DNA of 64,000 nt from Selenomonas sp. oral taxon 920 (GTDB taxonomy: Bacteria; Bacillota; Negativicutes; Selenomonadales; Selenomonadaceae): assembly GCF_001717585.1 (NCBI RefSeq), contig NZ_CP017042.1, forward strand, positions 657,501-721,500, written 5' to 3'. The position numbers and the translations under genes are program-made. Of this stretch, positions 49,147-59,790 are shown piece by piece (position 1 is the stretch's first letter; every line of letters begins with the position of its first letter). The notes under the pieces were generated by a model. The model saw nothing but the letters and a program-made list of their open reading frames with translations, ran no database searches and was not told the DNA's origin.

Positions 49147-50295
49147 ATGTTAAAAGCGTTTGCTGTTCGGAGCCTGCTGCCGGAGATGCTCATCGGACGT
49201 ACGGTCTATGATGGGGAGACTGAGATTGTACTCGTTGAGGGCGGCACGGTTCTGGACCGCGAGACGATCAACCTGCTCAAAGAGAAGGAGATCGCGTCCG
49301 TCTACGTTGATGAGGACAGTATCCTCACTGCCGTGCAGAAGGAGAAGGCGGCAAAGGCGGCAGCAGAGCCGGACTTTGAGGGCAGCGTGACTCCGGAGCG
49401 GGATGTGAAGCTGGATGACAAGTACGCAGAGAATTATCGCTACGTATACGGCGAGATGGAAAAACTCTTTCAGCAGGCAGCGGTCACCGGCAAGCTCGAC
49501 ATGGAGATCCTGCAGCCCGTCATGGCAAGCGGGCGTCTGCGCGACCTCTACAAAGAGGGCGCAACGGCGGTTTCCATGATCTACAGCATGAATCAGGATG
49601 GAGACTACAACCTTCATCACTGCGTTCATCTTGCTATCCTCGGCGGACTCATGGCGAAGTGGATGGGGCTGAACGGCATCGACCGTCAGAACCTCGTGCT
49701 TGCAGGGCTCTTCCTCGACATCGGCAAGCAGTTCATCGAGAAGGATCTGCTTGAGAAGAAGGGGCGCCTCACGGAGGAGGAGTTCGATATTCTCAAGAAT
49801 CATGTGGTTGACAGCTTCAAGCTCCTGGAGAGCAGCGATCTCTCGGGGCGTGCCGACCTCATGAACGGTGTGATTCAGCATCACGAGCGCAACGATGGTT
49901 CGGGCTATCCGTCCGGACTCGAGGGCGATCAGATCTCGACGTTCGGCAAGGTACTCGCTGTGCTCGACAGCTATGATGCGATGGCGTCCAGTCGCACGTA
50001 TGCAGAGAAGCGTTCGCCGTTCGAGGTATTCAAGATTCTCTACGCAGACGTGCTGGACGGCAAGCTGGATTCCGAGTACGCGGTACTCTTTATGCGCAAG
50101 CTCAACGCTGCGCTCAATGGCTGCTGGCTGCGCCTCTCGGACGGAACGGCAGGGCGCATTGTCTACATTGACGAGTCGCGCGTGACGGCAATGCCTGTTG
50201 TGCAGCTCGTGGACGGCGGCTTTATCGACCTCAATACGGTGAAGGACATTACCGTCGTTGAGATCATGACAGCGGCGGATGTCAGCAAACTTTAA
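49147..50295 (+). CDS. HD-GYP domain protein with degenerate HD motif
   Basis: 382 residues. The C-terminal half has HHCVHLAILGG (H157, H158, H161), HHERNDGSGYP at 245-255 and the DSYDAMASSRTY region, as in cyclic-di-GMP phosphodiesterases. But the central HD dyad reads LDIGK: L190 replaces the metal-binding histidine next to D191. The N-terminal 100 residues resemble the PilZ-like or DUF3391 region of such proteins. It may be catalytically weak and act as a sensor or binder. Located after leuS with a terminator behind it. Confidence 0.8.
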   Translation: MLKAFAVRSLLPEMLIGRTVYDGETEIVLVEGGTVLDRETINLLKEKEIASVYVDEDSILTAVQKEKAAKAAAEPDFEGSVTPERDVKLDDKYAENYRYVYGEMEKLFQQAAVTGKLDMEILQPVMASGRLRDLYKEGATAVSMIYSMNQDGDYNLHHCVHLAILGGLMAKWMGLNGIDRQNLVLAGLFLDIGKQFIEKDLLEKKGRLTEEEFDILKNHVVDSFKLLESSDLSGRADLMNGVIQHHERNDGSGYPSGLEGDQISTFGKVLAVLDSYDAMASSRTYAEKRSPFEVFKILYADVLDGKLDSEYAVLFMRKLNAALNGCWLRLSDGTAGRIVYIDESRVTAMPVVQLVDGGFIDLNTVKDITVVEIMTAADVSKL

Positions 50296-50308
50296 TCATA
50301 GAGATCAA

Positions 50309-50331
50309 AGCACCCTGCGGGGTGCTTTTTT
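50309..50331 (+). terminator. terminator after the HD-GYP gene
   Basis: AGCACCC pairs with GGGTGCT around TGCG, then six T. Confidence 0.9.
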
Positions 50332-50342
50332 GTGTGCGGCTA

Positions 50343-50371
50343 TTTCCATCGCTCATTGAATGCGCTATAAT
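50343..50371 (+). promoter_or_regulatory. probable promoter of the uvrBA run
   Basis: TTTCCA, 17-base spacer, TATAAT. No LexA-type (GAAC...GTTC) box is seen near it. Confidence 0.6.
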
Positions 50372-50410
50372 GACAGAATGACTTTTCGGCAGTGATGGGG
50401 AGGGTGCACA

Positions 50411-52453
50411 ATGGCGATGGTTCCAAAACTCAATACGACGATCTTCGAGAAAGAGACTCCTTTCAAGGTCGTCGCGCCGTTTGCGCCGATGGGCGATCAG
50501 CCGCAGGCGATTGCAGACCTTGCAGGCGGCATCGAGAACGGGATGACGGCGCAGGTACTCCTCGGTGCAACGGGCACGGGCAAGACCTATACGATGGCAA
50601 AGGTCATCGAGCGAGTGCAGCGTCCGACACTCGTCATCGCACACAACAAGACGCTCGCGGCACAGCTTGCAAGTGAGTTCAAGTCCTTCTTTCCCGACAA
50701 CTACGTCGGCTACTTTGTCAGCTACTACGACTATTACCAGCCCGAGGCGTACATTGCGCAGACCGACACCTACATTGAGAAGGACGCATCCATCAACGAC
50801 GAGATCGACGAACTGCGCCACTCTGCGACCTGTTCACTGTTCGAGCGGCGCGATGTCATTATTGTCGCGAGCGTGTCCTGCATCTATGGTCTCGGCTCGC
50901 CCGAGAGCTATCATGAGATGGTGCTCTCCGTGCACAAGGGGCAGACGATTCCGCGCGAGGCGATTCTGCAAAAACTCGTTTCCATCCGCTACGAGCGCAA
51001 CGATATTGCCTTCGAGCGCGGACGGTTTCGCGTGCGCGGCGATGTGGTCGAGATATTCCCTGCGGGTTACAACAACCGCGGCGTGCGCATCGAAATGTTC
51101 GGCGACGAGGTCGAACGCATCATCGAGTTTGACGTGACCTCGGGCGAAGTCTACGGCGAGCGTCTGCATTCGATGGTCTTTCCTGCCTCCCACTACGTCA
51201 CGGACGATGAGGATATGAAAATCGCAATGGCGGATATCCGCACGGAGCTTGCAGAGCGTCTGGATGAACTCAAGGGCGCGGGCAAACTCCTCGAGGCGCA
51301 GCGGCTCGAACAGCGCACGAACTACGACCTCGAGATGATGGAGGAGATGGGGTACTGCTCCGGCATCGAGAACTACTCGCGGCACCTCACGCATCGGAAT
51401 GCGGGCGATACGCCGTACACGCTCCTCGACTACTTCCCCTCCGACTTCCTCATCATGATCGACGAATCCCATGTGACACTGCCTCAGATTCATGCGATGT
51501 ACGGCGGTGATCGCAGCCGCAAGGTCTCGCTTGTAGACAACGGTTTCCGTCTGCCGTCTGCGTTCGACAACCGTCCGCTCACATTCGAGGAGTTTGCCGC
51601 ACGCGTCAATCAGATCGTCTACGTCTCTGCGACCCCCGGCAAATACGAGATGCAGCAGGCACAGCAGGTTGCGCAGCAGATCATCCGCCCGACGGGACTG
51701 CTCGACCCTGTGGTGGAGGTGCGGCCGCTCGACGGACAGATCGACGATCTGCTCTCAGAGATCCGCATACGAATTGAGAAAAATGAACGTGTGCTCGTTA
51801 CGACCCTGACAAAGCGGATGGCAGAACATCTCACAGACTATCTGCGCGAAGCGGGAGTCAAGGTTCGCTATCTCCACTCGGACATTGCGACCATCGAGCG
51901 TGCGGAGATCATCCACGACCTGCGTGCGGGTGAGTTTGACGTGCTCGTCGGCATCAACCTCCTGCGCGAGGGACTGGACATGCCCGAGGTCTCGCTCATC
52001 GCCATCCTCGACGCGGACAAGGAGGGGTTTCTGCGCTCGGATACAGCACTCATTCAGACCATCGGCCGCGCCGCACGCAACGCGGGCGGACACGTCATCA
52101 TGTACGGCGATGTCATCACAGGATCGATGCAGCGTGCGATGGATGAGACGGAGCGCCGCCGCACGATCCAGAATGCGTACAACGAGGTGCACGGAATCGT
52201 GCCCAAGACCATCGAGAAGCCCATCGTGCCGCTCATCGAGATGACACTCGTTGCCGCTGAGGACAGGGCACCGTATGGGAAAAAGGACGGCAAGGCGAAG
52301 AAAAAGCTCGGCAAGAAGGAGCGCGAAAACCTCGTCAAGAGCCTCCTGCGCGAAATGCAGCAGGCATCACGCGCCCTCGAATTCGAGCGTGCGGCGGAGC
52401 TGCGCGATATGATTGTGGAGCTCGAGGGTGAACTGCCGAAGAAGAAAAAATAG
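50411..52453 (+). CDS. uvrB: excinuclease ABC subunit B
   Basis: 680 residues. Walker A GATGTGKT at 52-59, the beta-hairpin [11 protein letters not shown] near 105-115, DESH in [11 protein letters not shown], the helicase motifs [19 protein letters not shown] and QTIGRAARN, and a C-terminal UVR domain ([23 protein letters not shown]). It verifies DNA damage and loads UvrC. Usual length. Eight bases separate it from uvrA, so the two are one unit. Confidence 0.97.
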   Translation: MAMVPKLNTTIFEKETPFKVVAPFAPMGDQPQAIADLAGGIENGMTAQVLLGATGTGKTYTMAKVIERVQRPTLVIAHNKTLAAQLASEFKSFFPDNYVGYFVSYYDYYQPEAYIAQTDTYIEKDASINDEIDELRHSATCSLFERRDVIIVASVSCIYGLGSPESYHEMVLSVHKGQTIPREAILQKLVSIRYERNDIAFERGRFRVRGDVVEIFPAGYNNRGVRIEMFGDEVERIIEFDVTSGEVYGERLHSMVFPASHYVTDDEDMKIAMADIRTELAERLDELKGAGKLLEAQRLEQRTNYDLEMMEEMGYCSGIENYSRHLTHRNAGDTPYTLLDYFPSDFLIMIDESHVTLPQIHAMYGGDRSRKVSLVDNGFRLPSAFDNRPLTFEEFAARVNQIVYVSATPGKYEMQQAQQVAQQIIRPTGLLDPVVEVRPLDGQIDDLLSEIRIRIEKNERVLVTTLTKRMAEHLTDYLREAGVKVRYLHSDIATIERAEIIHDLRAGEFDVLVGINLLREGLDMPEVSLIAILDADKEGFLRSDTALIQTIGRAARNAGGHVIMYGDVITGSMQRAMDETERRRTIQNAYNEVHGIVPKTIEKPIVPLIEMTLVAAEDRAPYGKKDGKAKKKLGKKERENLVKSLLREMQQASRALEFERAAELRDMIVELEGELPKKKK

Positions 52454-52461
52454 GGGAAACT

Positions 52462-55293
52462 ATGAACGAAAGTATCAAAATCGAGGGCGCACGCGCCCAC
52501 AACCTAAAGAATATCAACGTGGAGATTCCGCGCGACAAGCTCGTTGTCGTGACGGGGCTCTCGGGCTCGGGGAAATCCTCGCTCGCATTTGACACGATCT
52601 ATGCCGAGGGGCAGCGTCGCTATGTGGAGTCGCTGTCCGCATATGCACGGCAGTTCCTCGGGCAGATGGACAAGCCTGATGTGGACAACATCGAGGGACT
52701 CTCGCCCGCGATCTCGATTGACCAAAAGACGACGAGCCACAACCCGCGCTCGACGGTGGGGACGGTGACGGAGGTCTATGACTATCTGCGTCTGCTCTAT
52801 GCGCGGGCGGGCCGTCCGCACTGCCCGAACTGCGGCAAGCCCATCGCGCAGCAGAGTGTCGATCAGATGGTGGATGCCATTATGACGCAGCCCGAGAGCA
52901 CAAAGCTGCTCATCATGGCGCAGCTCGTGCGCGGGAAAAAGGGCGAGCACCGCAAGGTCCTCGATCAGATCCGCCGCGACGGCTATGTGCGCGTGCGTAT
53001 CGACGGAGAGCTGCGCGACCTTGGGGAGGAGATCGCTCTCGAAAAGCAGAAGAAGCATACGATTGAGATTGTAGTGGATCGTCTCGTTGTGCGTGCGGGT
53101 ACGGAGAGCCGCCTGACGGACTCGCTTGAAACGGCTCTGCGTGCGGGCGGCGGGGTGGTCTATGTACAGGTGGTGGACGGGGATACGCTCATGTTCAGCG
53201 AGAATTTTGCCTGTATTGACTGCGGCATCTCGCTCCCCGAGATCGCGCCGCGCATGTTCTCGTTCAACAGTCCGTTTGGTGCGTGTCCCGTCTGTACGGG
53301 ACTCGGCAGTCACAAGGAGTTTGACGAGGAGCTTGTTGTGCCGGACAAGACGCTCAGCGTGGCAGACGGTGTCTTTGCGCCGCTCTCGAAGAATCCGAAC
53401 TCCTACGGGATGCGTGCGATTTCGGCGCTCCTCCGTGCGCACGACTACGACGAACATACACAGTGGAACCGCATGGACAAGAAGATGCAGAAGATGCTGC
53501 TCTATGGTTCGGATGAGTACGTTTCTTTCCAATATACGAATATGTTCGGCGAGGAAAAGGAATACAATGTCCCCTATGAGGGCGTTCTGCCCGCGCTTGC
53601 GCGCCGCTATCGGGAGACGGACTCGGAGGAGATGCGTGAAAGCTACGAGGACTATATGACGGATACGCCGTGTACGGCGTGTCACGGTGCACGCCTGAAG
53701 CCCGAGACGCTCGCCGTTACGGTCGGCGGGAAGAGCATCGCCGAGCTCACGGCACTGACGATCCGCGAGGCGGATGCGTTCCTCACGGAGGCGGAGAAGA
53801 GCTTCAGCCCGCGTGAGGCAAAGATCGCCGTGGAGATTCTAAAGGAAATCCACGCGCGTCTGCATTTCCTTCTCGATGTGGGGCTTGACTACCTGACCCT
53901 CTCGCGTGCGGCGGGGACACTCTCGGGCGGCGAGGCACAGCGTATCCGTCTTGCGACGCAGATCGGCTCGGGGCTGATGGGGGTGCTCTACATCCTCGAC
54001 GAGCCAAGCATCGGTCTGCACCAACGCGACAACAACCGCCTGCTCGCGACGCTGCGCCATCTGCGCGACCTCGGCAATACGCTGATCGTCGTGGAACACG
54101 ACGAGGACACGATGCACGCCGCCGATCACATCATCGACATCGGTCCGGGTGCAGGCGAGCACGGCGGCGAGGTGGTCGCAGAGGGAACGGCGGCGGAGAT
54201 TATGAAAAATCCCGCCTCCATCACGGGGCAATATCTCGCACGAAAAAAATTCATCCCCGTGCCCTCCGAGCGGCGCAAGGGGAATGGCAACGTCCTCGAA
54301 ATCGTGGGTGCGTCAGAGAACAATCTCAAGGAAATCAATGTGAAGTTCCCGCTTGGGACGCTCACACTCGTCACGGGGGTCTCCGGTTCCGGCAAGTCCA
54401 CGCTCGTCAACGAGATCCTCTATCGCGGGGTCGCCTCGCGCCTCTACCGCGCGAAGGGGAAGCCGGGAAAGCATAAGAAGATCAAGGGGCTTGAGCATAT
54501 TGACAAGGTCATCAACATCGACCAGCAGCCCATCGGGCGCACGCCGCGCTCGAATCCCGCAACGTACACGGGTGTGTTCGATGCGATCCGCGATCTCTTT
54601 AGCCAAGTATCAGAGTCGCGTATGCGCGGGTACAAGGCGGGGCGGTTCAGCTTTAACGTGAAGGGCGGACGCTGTGAGGCGTGTCGTGGGGACGGCATCC
54701 TCAAAATCGAAATGCAGTTTCTCCCCGATGTCTATGTCCCGTGCGAGGTCTGCAAGGGTGCGCGGTACAACCGCGAGACGCTCGAGGTACACTACAAGGG
54801 AAAGACCATCGCCGAGGTGCTCGACATGACGATTGACGAGGCGGTGACATTTTTTCAGAATGTGCCGCGCATTGCACGCAAACTCGAGATCATCCGTGAC
54901 GTGGGACTGGGCTATATCCGTCTCGGACAGCCTGCGACGACGCTCTCGGGCGGTGAGGCACAGCGCGTGAAGCTCGCGACGGAGCTGTCGAAGCGCAGCA
55001 CGGGCAAGACGCTCTACATCCTCGACGAGCCGACGACGGGACTGCACGCGGCGGACATTCACAAGCTGCTCGTCATCCTCCAGCGCCTCGTGGACGGCGG
55101 CGATACCGTCGTCGTCATCGAGCACAACCTCGATGTAATCAAGGCGGCGGACCATGTGATCGACCTCGGCCCCGAAGGCGGTGTGCGCGGCGGGACGATT
55201 GTCGCGCAGGGTACGCCCGAGCAGATCGTTCAAGTTCCTGAGTCCTATACGGGGAGATTTTTGAAGCCTCTGCTTGAGGAGAAACACAAATAG
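52462..55293 (+). CDS. uvrA: excinuclease ABC subunit A
   Basis: 943 residues. N-terminal Walker [10 protein letters not shown] at 32-40 and a second GVSGSGKST, two ABC signatures ([11 protein letters not shown] and [11 protein letters not shown]), and zinc-finger CPNCG and CEAC/CEVC groups. It is the damage-scanning ATPase of nucleotide excision repair. The size and domain order match typical UvrA. Only eight bases after uvrB. Confidence 0.97.
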   Translation: MNESIKIEGARAHNLKNINVEIPRDKLVVVTGLSGSGKSSLAFDTIYAEGQRRYVESLSAYARQFLGQMDKPDVDNIEGLSPAISIDQKTTSHNPRSTVGTVTEVYDYLRLLYARAGRPHCPNCGKPIAQQSVDQMVDAIMTQPESTKLLIMAQLVRGKKGEHRKVLDQIRRDGYVRVRIDGELRDLGEEIALEKQKKHTIEIVVDRLVVRAGTESRLTDSLETALRAGGGVVYVQVVDGDTLMFSENFACIDCGISLPEIAPRMFSFNSPFGACPVCTGLGSHKEFDEELVVPDKTLSVADGVFAPLSKNPNSYGMRAISALLRAHDYDEHTQWNRMDKKMQKMLLYGSDEYVSFQYTNMFGEEKEYNVPYEGVLPALARRYRETDSEEMRESYEDYMTDTPCTACHGARLKPETLAVTVGGKSIAELTALTIREADAFLTEAEKSFSPREAKIAVEILKEIHARLHFLLDVGLDYLTLSRAAGTLSGGEAQRIRLATQIGSGLMGVLYILDEPSIGLHQRDNNRLLATLRHLRDLGNTLIVVEHDEDTMHAADHIIDIGPGAGEHGGEVVAEGTAAEIMKNPASITGQYLARKKFIPVPSERRKGNGNVLEIVGASENNLKEINVKFPLGTLTLVTGVSGSGKSTLVNEILYRGVASRLYRAKGKPGKHKKIKGLEHIDKVINIDQQPIGRTPRSNPATYTGVFDAIRDLFSQVSESRMRGYKAGRFSFNVKGGRCEACRGDGILKIEMQFLPDVYVPCEVCKGARYNRETLEVHYKGKTIAEVLDMTIDEAVTFFQNVPRIARKLEIIRDVGLGYIRLGQPATTLSGGEAQRVKLATELSKRSTGKTLYILDEPTTGLHAADIHKLLVILQRLVDGGDTVVVIEHNLDVIKAADHVIDLGPEGGVRGGTIVAQGTPEQIVQVPESYTGRFLKPLLEEKHK

Positions 55294-55323
55294 ATTTTTA
55301 CGAACTGAAAAGAAGGTAATGCA

Positions 55324-56241
55324 ATGCTGATCCTAGGTCAGATGATCGTATTTTTCCTGATGATCTTTGCAGGAGCGCTTGCCCGGCGCTACTCTATCAT
55401 CATTCCGAACAATCAGGAGCAGTTTTCCTCCCTGATTGTAAACATCGCGTGTCCGTGTCTCATCATCTCGGCGGCGATGCGTGCCGAGGAGCATATGGGG
55501 CTGACACAGGTCATTGAGACCTACACCGCATACGCTGTCCTGCTCGCAATGATGTGTCTCGTCGGCTTTCTGCTGCCGCTGCTGCTGCGCTTTCGCGGAC
55601 GGCTGCGCGGAGCGGTCAATCTCTCGTTCTGGTTCAACAACTCGCTCTTTATGGGACTGCCGCTCGTGCAGGGCGTATACGGTGATCAGGCGGTCGTCTA
55701 TATGACGCTTTTCTTCATCCCTGTGAATCTGCTCTTCTTTGTCTACGGTGTTTCCTCCATCAGCCTTCACAAGCGGCGCGGGCTCGAGATGTTCCGCATG
55801 CTGCTGAATCCCGGCATCATTGCATCGCTGATCGCGTGCGTGATCTACTTCGCAGAGATTCCGACGCATCCGCTGCTCTCGCAGACGTTCGCCATGCTCG
55901 GGGCGATGACCGCACCACTGGCGATGATGATGATCGGTGCGTCGCTCAAGGATATCCATGTACGCCACATGCTGACGGACCGCAAGCTGCTGCTCTATAC
56001 GTTTCTCAAAGCCGTCGTACTGCCGATTCCGATCCTGTTCATCATGAAACTCTTCGTGACGAATCCCTATATCCTCGGGTGCAGTCTCGTCATTGTCGCA
56101 GCGCCGACGGGCGGTATGGTTGCGATGGTGGCACTGCTCTACAATAAGGTCGCCTATCCTCTGATGACGGAGATCATCGCGCTCTCGACACTGATCTCAG
56201 TGGCGACGATCCCGTTCGTCTCAATGATTACGGGACTTTGA
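55324..56241 (+). CDS. AEC-family (auxin efflux carrier-like) transporter
   Basis: 305 residues, about ten helices. VNIACPCLIISAAMRA, WFNNSLFMGLPLVQGVYGDQAV and APTGGMVAMVALLY are the AEC-type motifs. Such bacterial carriers move malonate, malate or amino acids; the substrate is not evident here. It follows uvrA at 30 bases with GAAGG upstream, so it is carried on the same transcript without an obvious functional link. Confidence 0.85.
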   Translation: MLILGQMIVFFLMIFAGALARRYSIIIPNNQEQFSSLIVNIACPCLIISAAMRAEEHMGLTQVIETYTAYAVLLAMMCLVGFLLPLLLRFRGRLRGAVNLSFWFNNSLFMGLPLVQGVYGDQAVVYMTLFFIPVNLLFFVYGVSSISLHKRRGLEMFRMLLNPGIIASLIACVIYFAEIPTHPLLSQTFAMLGAMTAPLAMMMIGASLKDIHVRHMLTDRKLLLYTFLKAVVLPIPILFIMKLFVTNPYILGCSLVIVAAPTGGMVAMVALLYNKVAYPLMTEIIALSTLISVATIPFVSMITGL

Positions 56242-56258
56242 CAGATTAGGAGGTATCT

Positions 56259-57413
56259 TTGCTTGTCTTTTTGGTGATATTCCTGCTCATTGTCCTCATA
56301 CTGCTCGCGCTCAGCCTCTATTTCCTGCGCTATCTTGCGGAGGGGCGGTGTCTCCGCGCGGCGCGCATCGGCGTTACGCTCTTTGAGCTCGGCAGCATCG
56401 GCGGACTGTTCTTCCTGTTCAGTACCCATCGGACGGATGGCTGGGCAGGCATGATTACCCTGCCGATCATTCTCCTGCTCGTTGCACAGCTGATTACACT
56501 TGCGTTTGTCATGCTTGCCGTGACGGTGCGGTTCATCTGGCGAAAGACGTGCCGTATGCCGTACGATGCGGAGCGGCGGCGCATGCTGAAAAATACGGCA
56601 CTCTATCCGGCAGCGGGCCTGCTGCTCAGTAGTTACGGCGCATTTATTGAACGACATCAAACCGTGCGGCATGACTATGTGATCCCCGTTCCGCATCTGC
56701 CGCCCGAGGCGGCAGGTATGGTGATCGCGCAGATCAGCGACGTGCACCTCGGTACATTCTTCTCCGTGGAGGACTTCGACACACTCCTCACGGAGGTCGC
56801 TGCGGGGGGCGCGGATGTGCTCGCCGTGACGGGTGATGTGTTCGACGATGAGCGGCTGAACGCGCGTGCCGCTGAGGTTCTCGCGGCGCACGCCGCAAAC
56901 TTTCGTGACGGAATCTGGTACTGCATCGGCAATCACGAATACTATCACGCCGGCCGCCCGATTGTTGACTGCATGGCAGGAGAAGGGCGTGTGCACGTTG
57001 TACTGAACTCTGCAGAGCGTGTCGCGCGGCGCGGCGCACTCTATATCGCGGGCGTGGACTATCCGTTCGCACGCGGGGAGGCGTTCTATGCAGAGAAGAC
57101 GGCGTACTTTGCCGCTGCGATGGCAGATGTACCCGTCGATGCTGTGACTGTTCTGCTCGCTCATCATCCCGAGTTTATCGACGATGCGGCGGCATATGGC
57201 GGGATCCCACTGACGCTGACGGGGCATACGCACGGCAGTCAGTTCGGCATCCTTGGGCAGCCGCTGTTCCCAGTGTTCAAGTACACGCGCGGCATGGTGC
57301 ACATCGGGGACAGCTATGGCTACGTGCATACGGGCAACGGCAGCTGGTTCCCGCTGCGGATCGGATGTCCGCCCGAGATTGCATATTTTAGATTGGAGAG
57401 GACAGCACAATGA
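56259..57413 (+). CDS. membrane-anchored metallophosphoesterase (YkuE-like)
   Basis: 384 residues from TTG 56259, five bases after TTAGGAGG. Several hydrophobic helices in the first 130 residues precede a calcineurin-type domain: ISDVHLGTFF, VTGDVFDDE, CIGNHEYYH, LLAHHPEF and LTGHTHGSQFG contain the metal-binding residues (D, H, N, H, GHTH). Related proteins hydrolyse lipid-linked or UDP-sugar phosphates at the membrane. It overlaps the glycosyltransferase gene by four bases, suggesting a shared envelope or glycan role. Confidence 0.85.
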   Translation: MLVFLVIFLLIVLILLALSLYFLRYLAEGRCLRAARIGVTLFELGSIGGLFFLFSTHRTDGWAGMITLPIILLLVAQLITLAFVMLAVTVRFIWRKTCRMPYDAERRRMLKNTALYPAAGLLLSSYGAFIERHQTVRHDYVIPVPHLPPEAAGMVIAQISDVHLGTFFSVEDFDTLLTEVAAGGADVLAVTGDVFDDERLNARAAEVLAAHAANFRDGIWYCIGNHEYYHAGRPIVDCMAGEGRVHVVLNSAERVARRGALYIAGVDYPFARGEAFYAEKTAYFAAAMADVPVDAVTVLLAHHPEFIDDAAAYGGIPLTLTGHTHGSQFGILGQPLFPVFKYTRGMVHIGDSYGYVHTGNGSWFPLRIGCPPEIAYFRLERTAQ

Positions 57414-58867
57414 GTTGGATGGACGACTACACTGCCCTTCGCGAGGACATTCATCAGGGCTATATCTACGAGGCGATCGAGGGGATTCTTTATCTGCGTG
57501 CGCATGAGGAGATCCCTACGGACGAGCAGTGGCGCTTCTCAGAGATGATGGGGGCGTGCTGCGGGGCGCTTGCCGATACAGAGGGGGCGATTGCCGCGTA
57601 TTTCGAGGCGGCGACGGAGGATAAATTTCTCCGCAGCCAACGGCAGCATTTCTCCAACTATCTCTACCTCTGTCACGCCGTTCCGAATCTCACGCCGAAG
57701 GAGCTGAAGGCGCAGTTCGATATGTATGCGACGCTGTACCGCCATGCGGAACCGCTGCCCGCGCGTGCGGCCGTGCAGCATGAGCGCCTGCAGATCGGCT
57801 TTCTCGCGGGGCATTTCCTCAGCTCGTCCTCTTCGCTCTTCTATGAGGGGCTTCTGCGTGGGTTGACGGAGCAGTACGATGTCTGCGCGTATGCGCTTGA
57901 CGATCGCGCAGATGCATTTACTGAGAGCCTGCGCGGCATAGTGAACTACCATGCACTCGCGAATGTCTCCATCGAGGAACAGGCGGAGCGGATTCGTGCG
58001 GATGAGATCGACGTGCTCGTTGACCTCGGCGGACATACGGACGGAGGGATGACGCTCATGGTGCTCGCGTATCGTCCCGCGCCCGTCCAGATCTCGGGCA
58101 TCGGTTGGTTTGCGACGACGGGCGTTCCCTTTGTCGACGGCTTTTTGACCGATGAAGTGCTCTCGCCTGCGGGCACGGAGGAATTTTACAGCGAGCAACT
58201 TCTGCGTCTGCCGCACGCGTTCCACTTTACACCGGATGCGGCGATGCGTGTGAGCGAAGCAGCGGAGCGTCCTGCCGATGCGCCCGTGACCTTTGGCGTG
58301 TTCCAGAACTTTATGAAGATCAACGAGGAGTGTCTCAAAGTCTGGGGCAGAATCTTGAAAAAACTGCCGAAGGCACAGCTCGTTTTGCAGGATGCCGTTC
58401 TGGACAGCCCTCTGCGCGTGACGACGATCCTCGAGATGATCGAGGGGCTGAAACTGCCTGCAAAGCGCATCTTCGTACGGACGGGAAAACGTGACTATCT
58501 GAAGGACTACGGTGACATCGACATCGCGCTCGACACCTTCCCCTATGCGGGCGGCGCATCGACGGCAACGGCACTCTATATGGGCGTTCCCGTCATCACG
58601 CTGCGTGGAGAGACGCATCACGGCGCACGTCTCGGTGCGACAATGCTCACGGCGGCAGGGCATACGGAATGGATCGCTGATGATGTGCATACATACGAGC
58701 GCCTTGCCATTCGGATGGCAGAGGACATTGGTTCTGTGCGTCTGAATCGTACATCTCTGCGTGCGGAGATGGAATCATCCGCGCTGATGGATGGAGAGAC
58801 CTATCTTGTGGCGTTTACGGACGAGATCGAACGATTGTGGGCAGAGCGCGGAGACTTTGTACGGTGA
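57410..58867 (+). CDS. GT41-type (OGT-like) glycosyltransferase
   Basis: 485 residues. A short TPR-like N-terminus (about 1-110) is followed by the GT41 catalytic fold: IGFLAGHFLSSSSSLFYEG, VDLGGHTDGGMTLMVLAYRPAPVQISGIGWFATTG, and the C-terminal ALDTFPYAGGASTATALYMGVPV with GARLGATML. This is the O-GlcNAc-transferase family that modifies Ser/Thr of proteins; in bacteria it often acts on flagellin or adhesins. It overlaps genes on both sides. The acceptor is unknown. Confidence 0.88.
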   Translation: MSWMDDYTALREDIHQGYIYEAIEGILYLRAHEEIPTDEQWRFSEMMGACCGALADTEGAIAAYFEAATEDKFLRSQRQHFSNYLYLCHAVPNLTPKELKAQFDMYATLYRHAEPLPARAAVQHERLQIGFLAGHFLSSSSSLFYEGLLRGLTEQYDVCAYALDDRADAFTESLRGIVNYHALANVSIEEQAERIRADEIDVLVDLGGHTDGGMTLMVLAYRPAPVQISGIGWFATTGVPFVDGFLTDEVLSPAGTEEFYSEQLLRLPHAFHFTPDAAMRVSEAAERPADAPVTFGVFQNFMKINEECLKVWGRILKKLPKAQLVLQDAVLDSPLRVTTILEMIEGLKLPAKRIFVRTGKRDYLKDYGDIDIALDTFPYAGGASTATALYMGVPVITLRGETHHGARLGATMLTAAGHTEWIADDVHTYERLAIRMAEDIGSVRLNRTSLRAEMESSALMDGETYLVAFTDEIERLWAERGDFVR

Positions 58868-59694
58868 AGACGGAGATCATGGATCTCCTTGCGCCGAGTG
58901 CAGAACGCCTCCGCCTCCTCGTCGTCGACGGTTCGGAATATCTTGAACGGCTCAGGGAGCTCTGTCCGAACGCGGAGATTCACGCGATTACGCCATACCA
59001 TGAGATTGCAGAGGATACACACGTTGCTGCGCTTGGCGTGCACGCACACGTTCTCGATTGGCGGCGCGAGCCGCTGCCGTTTGCGGAGGAGACATTCGAC
59101 CGTATCGTTGCAGAGTTTGCAATTGAGTACGCCTACGAGCCGTACGATACACTTATGGCACTGAACCGTGCGCTGAAAGAGACGGGGACGCTTTACACCT
59201 GCTATACAAATGTGCGCTATCATCGCGTGCTCACCGCTCTGCAGGGCGGTGAGTTCCCTGTGCGCGGTGATCGTCATCTCTACGCAAAGCCTGAGATTGT
59301 CCGGCTCCTCAATGATACGCTCTACAAGGAAATCCACTTCTTTGCGGGAGAGCGCGACGATGATTCCGCTGCGGCAGAGGGATGGGCAGAGGCGGGATTT
59401 GCGAATTTCAGCGATGATCTCGCAACGCGCACGTGGCTCATTCGCGCCGATCGGAGCACGGCAGCAGCAGTGAATCTCAAGCTGCTCTTTTCGGACAGAA
59501 CACGCCGTACGATCGCCCGTTTGCTGCATCGCATCGAGTACGATACTGCGGCGGAGGAGGCTGTCGCGGAGCTGCGCGAACTCTGTGCGCGTGAGGGAAT
59601 CTTCCGCGACTACCTTGCGGATTTTATCACAGAGGTCTGCGTGCACGAGGAGAAGGTTCGGACAGAGCTAAAAGATTTACTCGATGAAATTTAA
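58864..59694 (+). CDS. methyltransferase-like protein following the GT41 gene
   Basis: 276 residues from GTG 58864, which overlaps the preceding stop (GTGA); GGAGA lies upstream. LLVVDGSEYLERL and LDWRREPLPFAEETFDRIVAEFAIEY resemble the motif I and post-I parts of a class I methyltransferase, but the usual GxGxG is absent. The C-terminal 110 residues are helical. It may modify the product of the glycosyltransferase or act as its partner. Last gene of the run, closed by the terminator at 59735. Confidence 0.6.
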   Translation: MKTEIMDLLAPSAERLRLLVVDGSEYLERLRELCPNAEIHAITPYHEIAEDTHVAALGVHAHVLDWRREPLPFAEETFDRIVAEFAIEYAYEPYDTLMALNRALKETGTLYTCYTNVRYHRVLTALQGGEFPVRGDRHLYAKPEIVRLLNDTLYKEIHFFAGERDDDSAAAEGWAEAGFANFSDDLATRTWLIRADRSTAAAVNLKLLFSDRTRRTIARLLHRIEYDTAAEEAVAELRELCAREGIFRDYLADFITEVCVHEEKVRTELKDLLDEI

Positions 59695-59705
59695 GAGTAA
59701 ACCAT

Positions 59706-59721
59706 AACTAAATATTTAGTT
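59706..59721. promoter_or_regulatory. perfect 16-bp palindrome at the bioB promoter
   Basis: AACTAAATATTTAGTT ends inside the -35 box. It is placed like a repressor operator. It does not match the BirA consensus I know. Confidence 0.65.
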
Positions 59722-59748
59722 GACGCAATAAAAAACCTGCCTTATAAT
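59720..59748 (+). promoter_or_regulatory. promoter of bioB
   Basis: TTGACG, 17-base spacer, TATAAT; start expected near 59755, leaving a leader of about 36 bases with AAGGCAGG as ribosome site. Confidence 0.85.
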
Positions 59749-59790
59749 AGAGAGCATAAACATAATCTATGACAAGGCAGGTATTTTTTT
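59735..59790 (+). terminator. terminator of the upstream run, enclosing the bioB -10 box
   Basis: ACCTGCCTT (59735-59743) pairs with AAGGCAGGT (59774-59782), then seven T end directly at the bioB ATG. The 30-base loop contains the -10 box and start of bioB. Confidence 0.75.

Noticed and set aside
50332-50410. LexA/SOS box before uvrB
   Set aside because: No GAAC-N4-GTTC or similar palindrome seen near the promoter.
57539-58690. Minus-strand 383-codon frame
   Set aside because: Antisense to the GT41 gene, no start signals.
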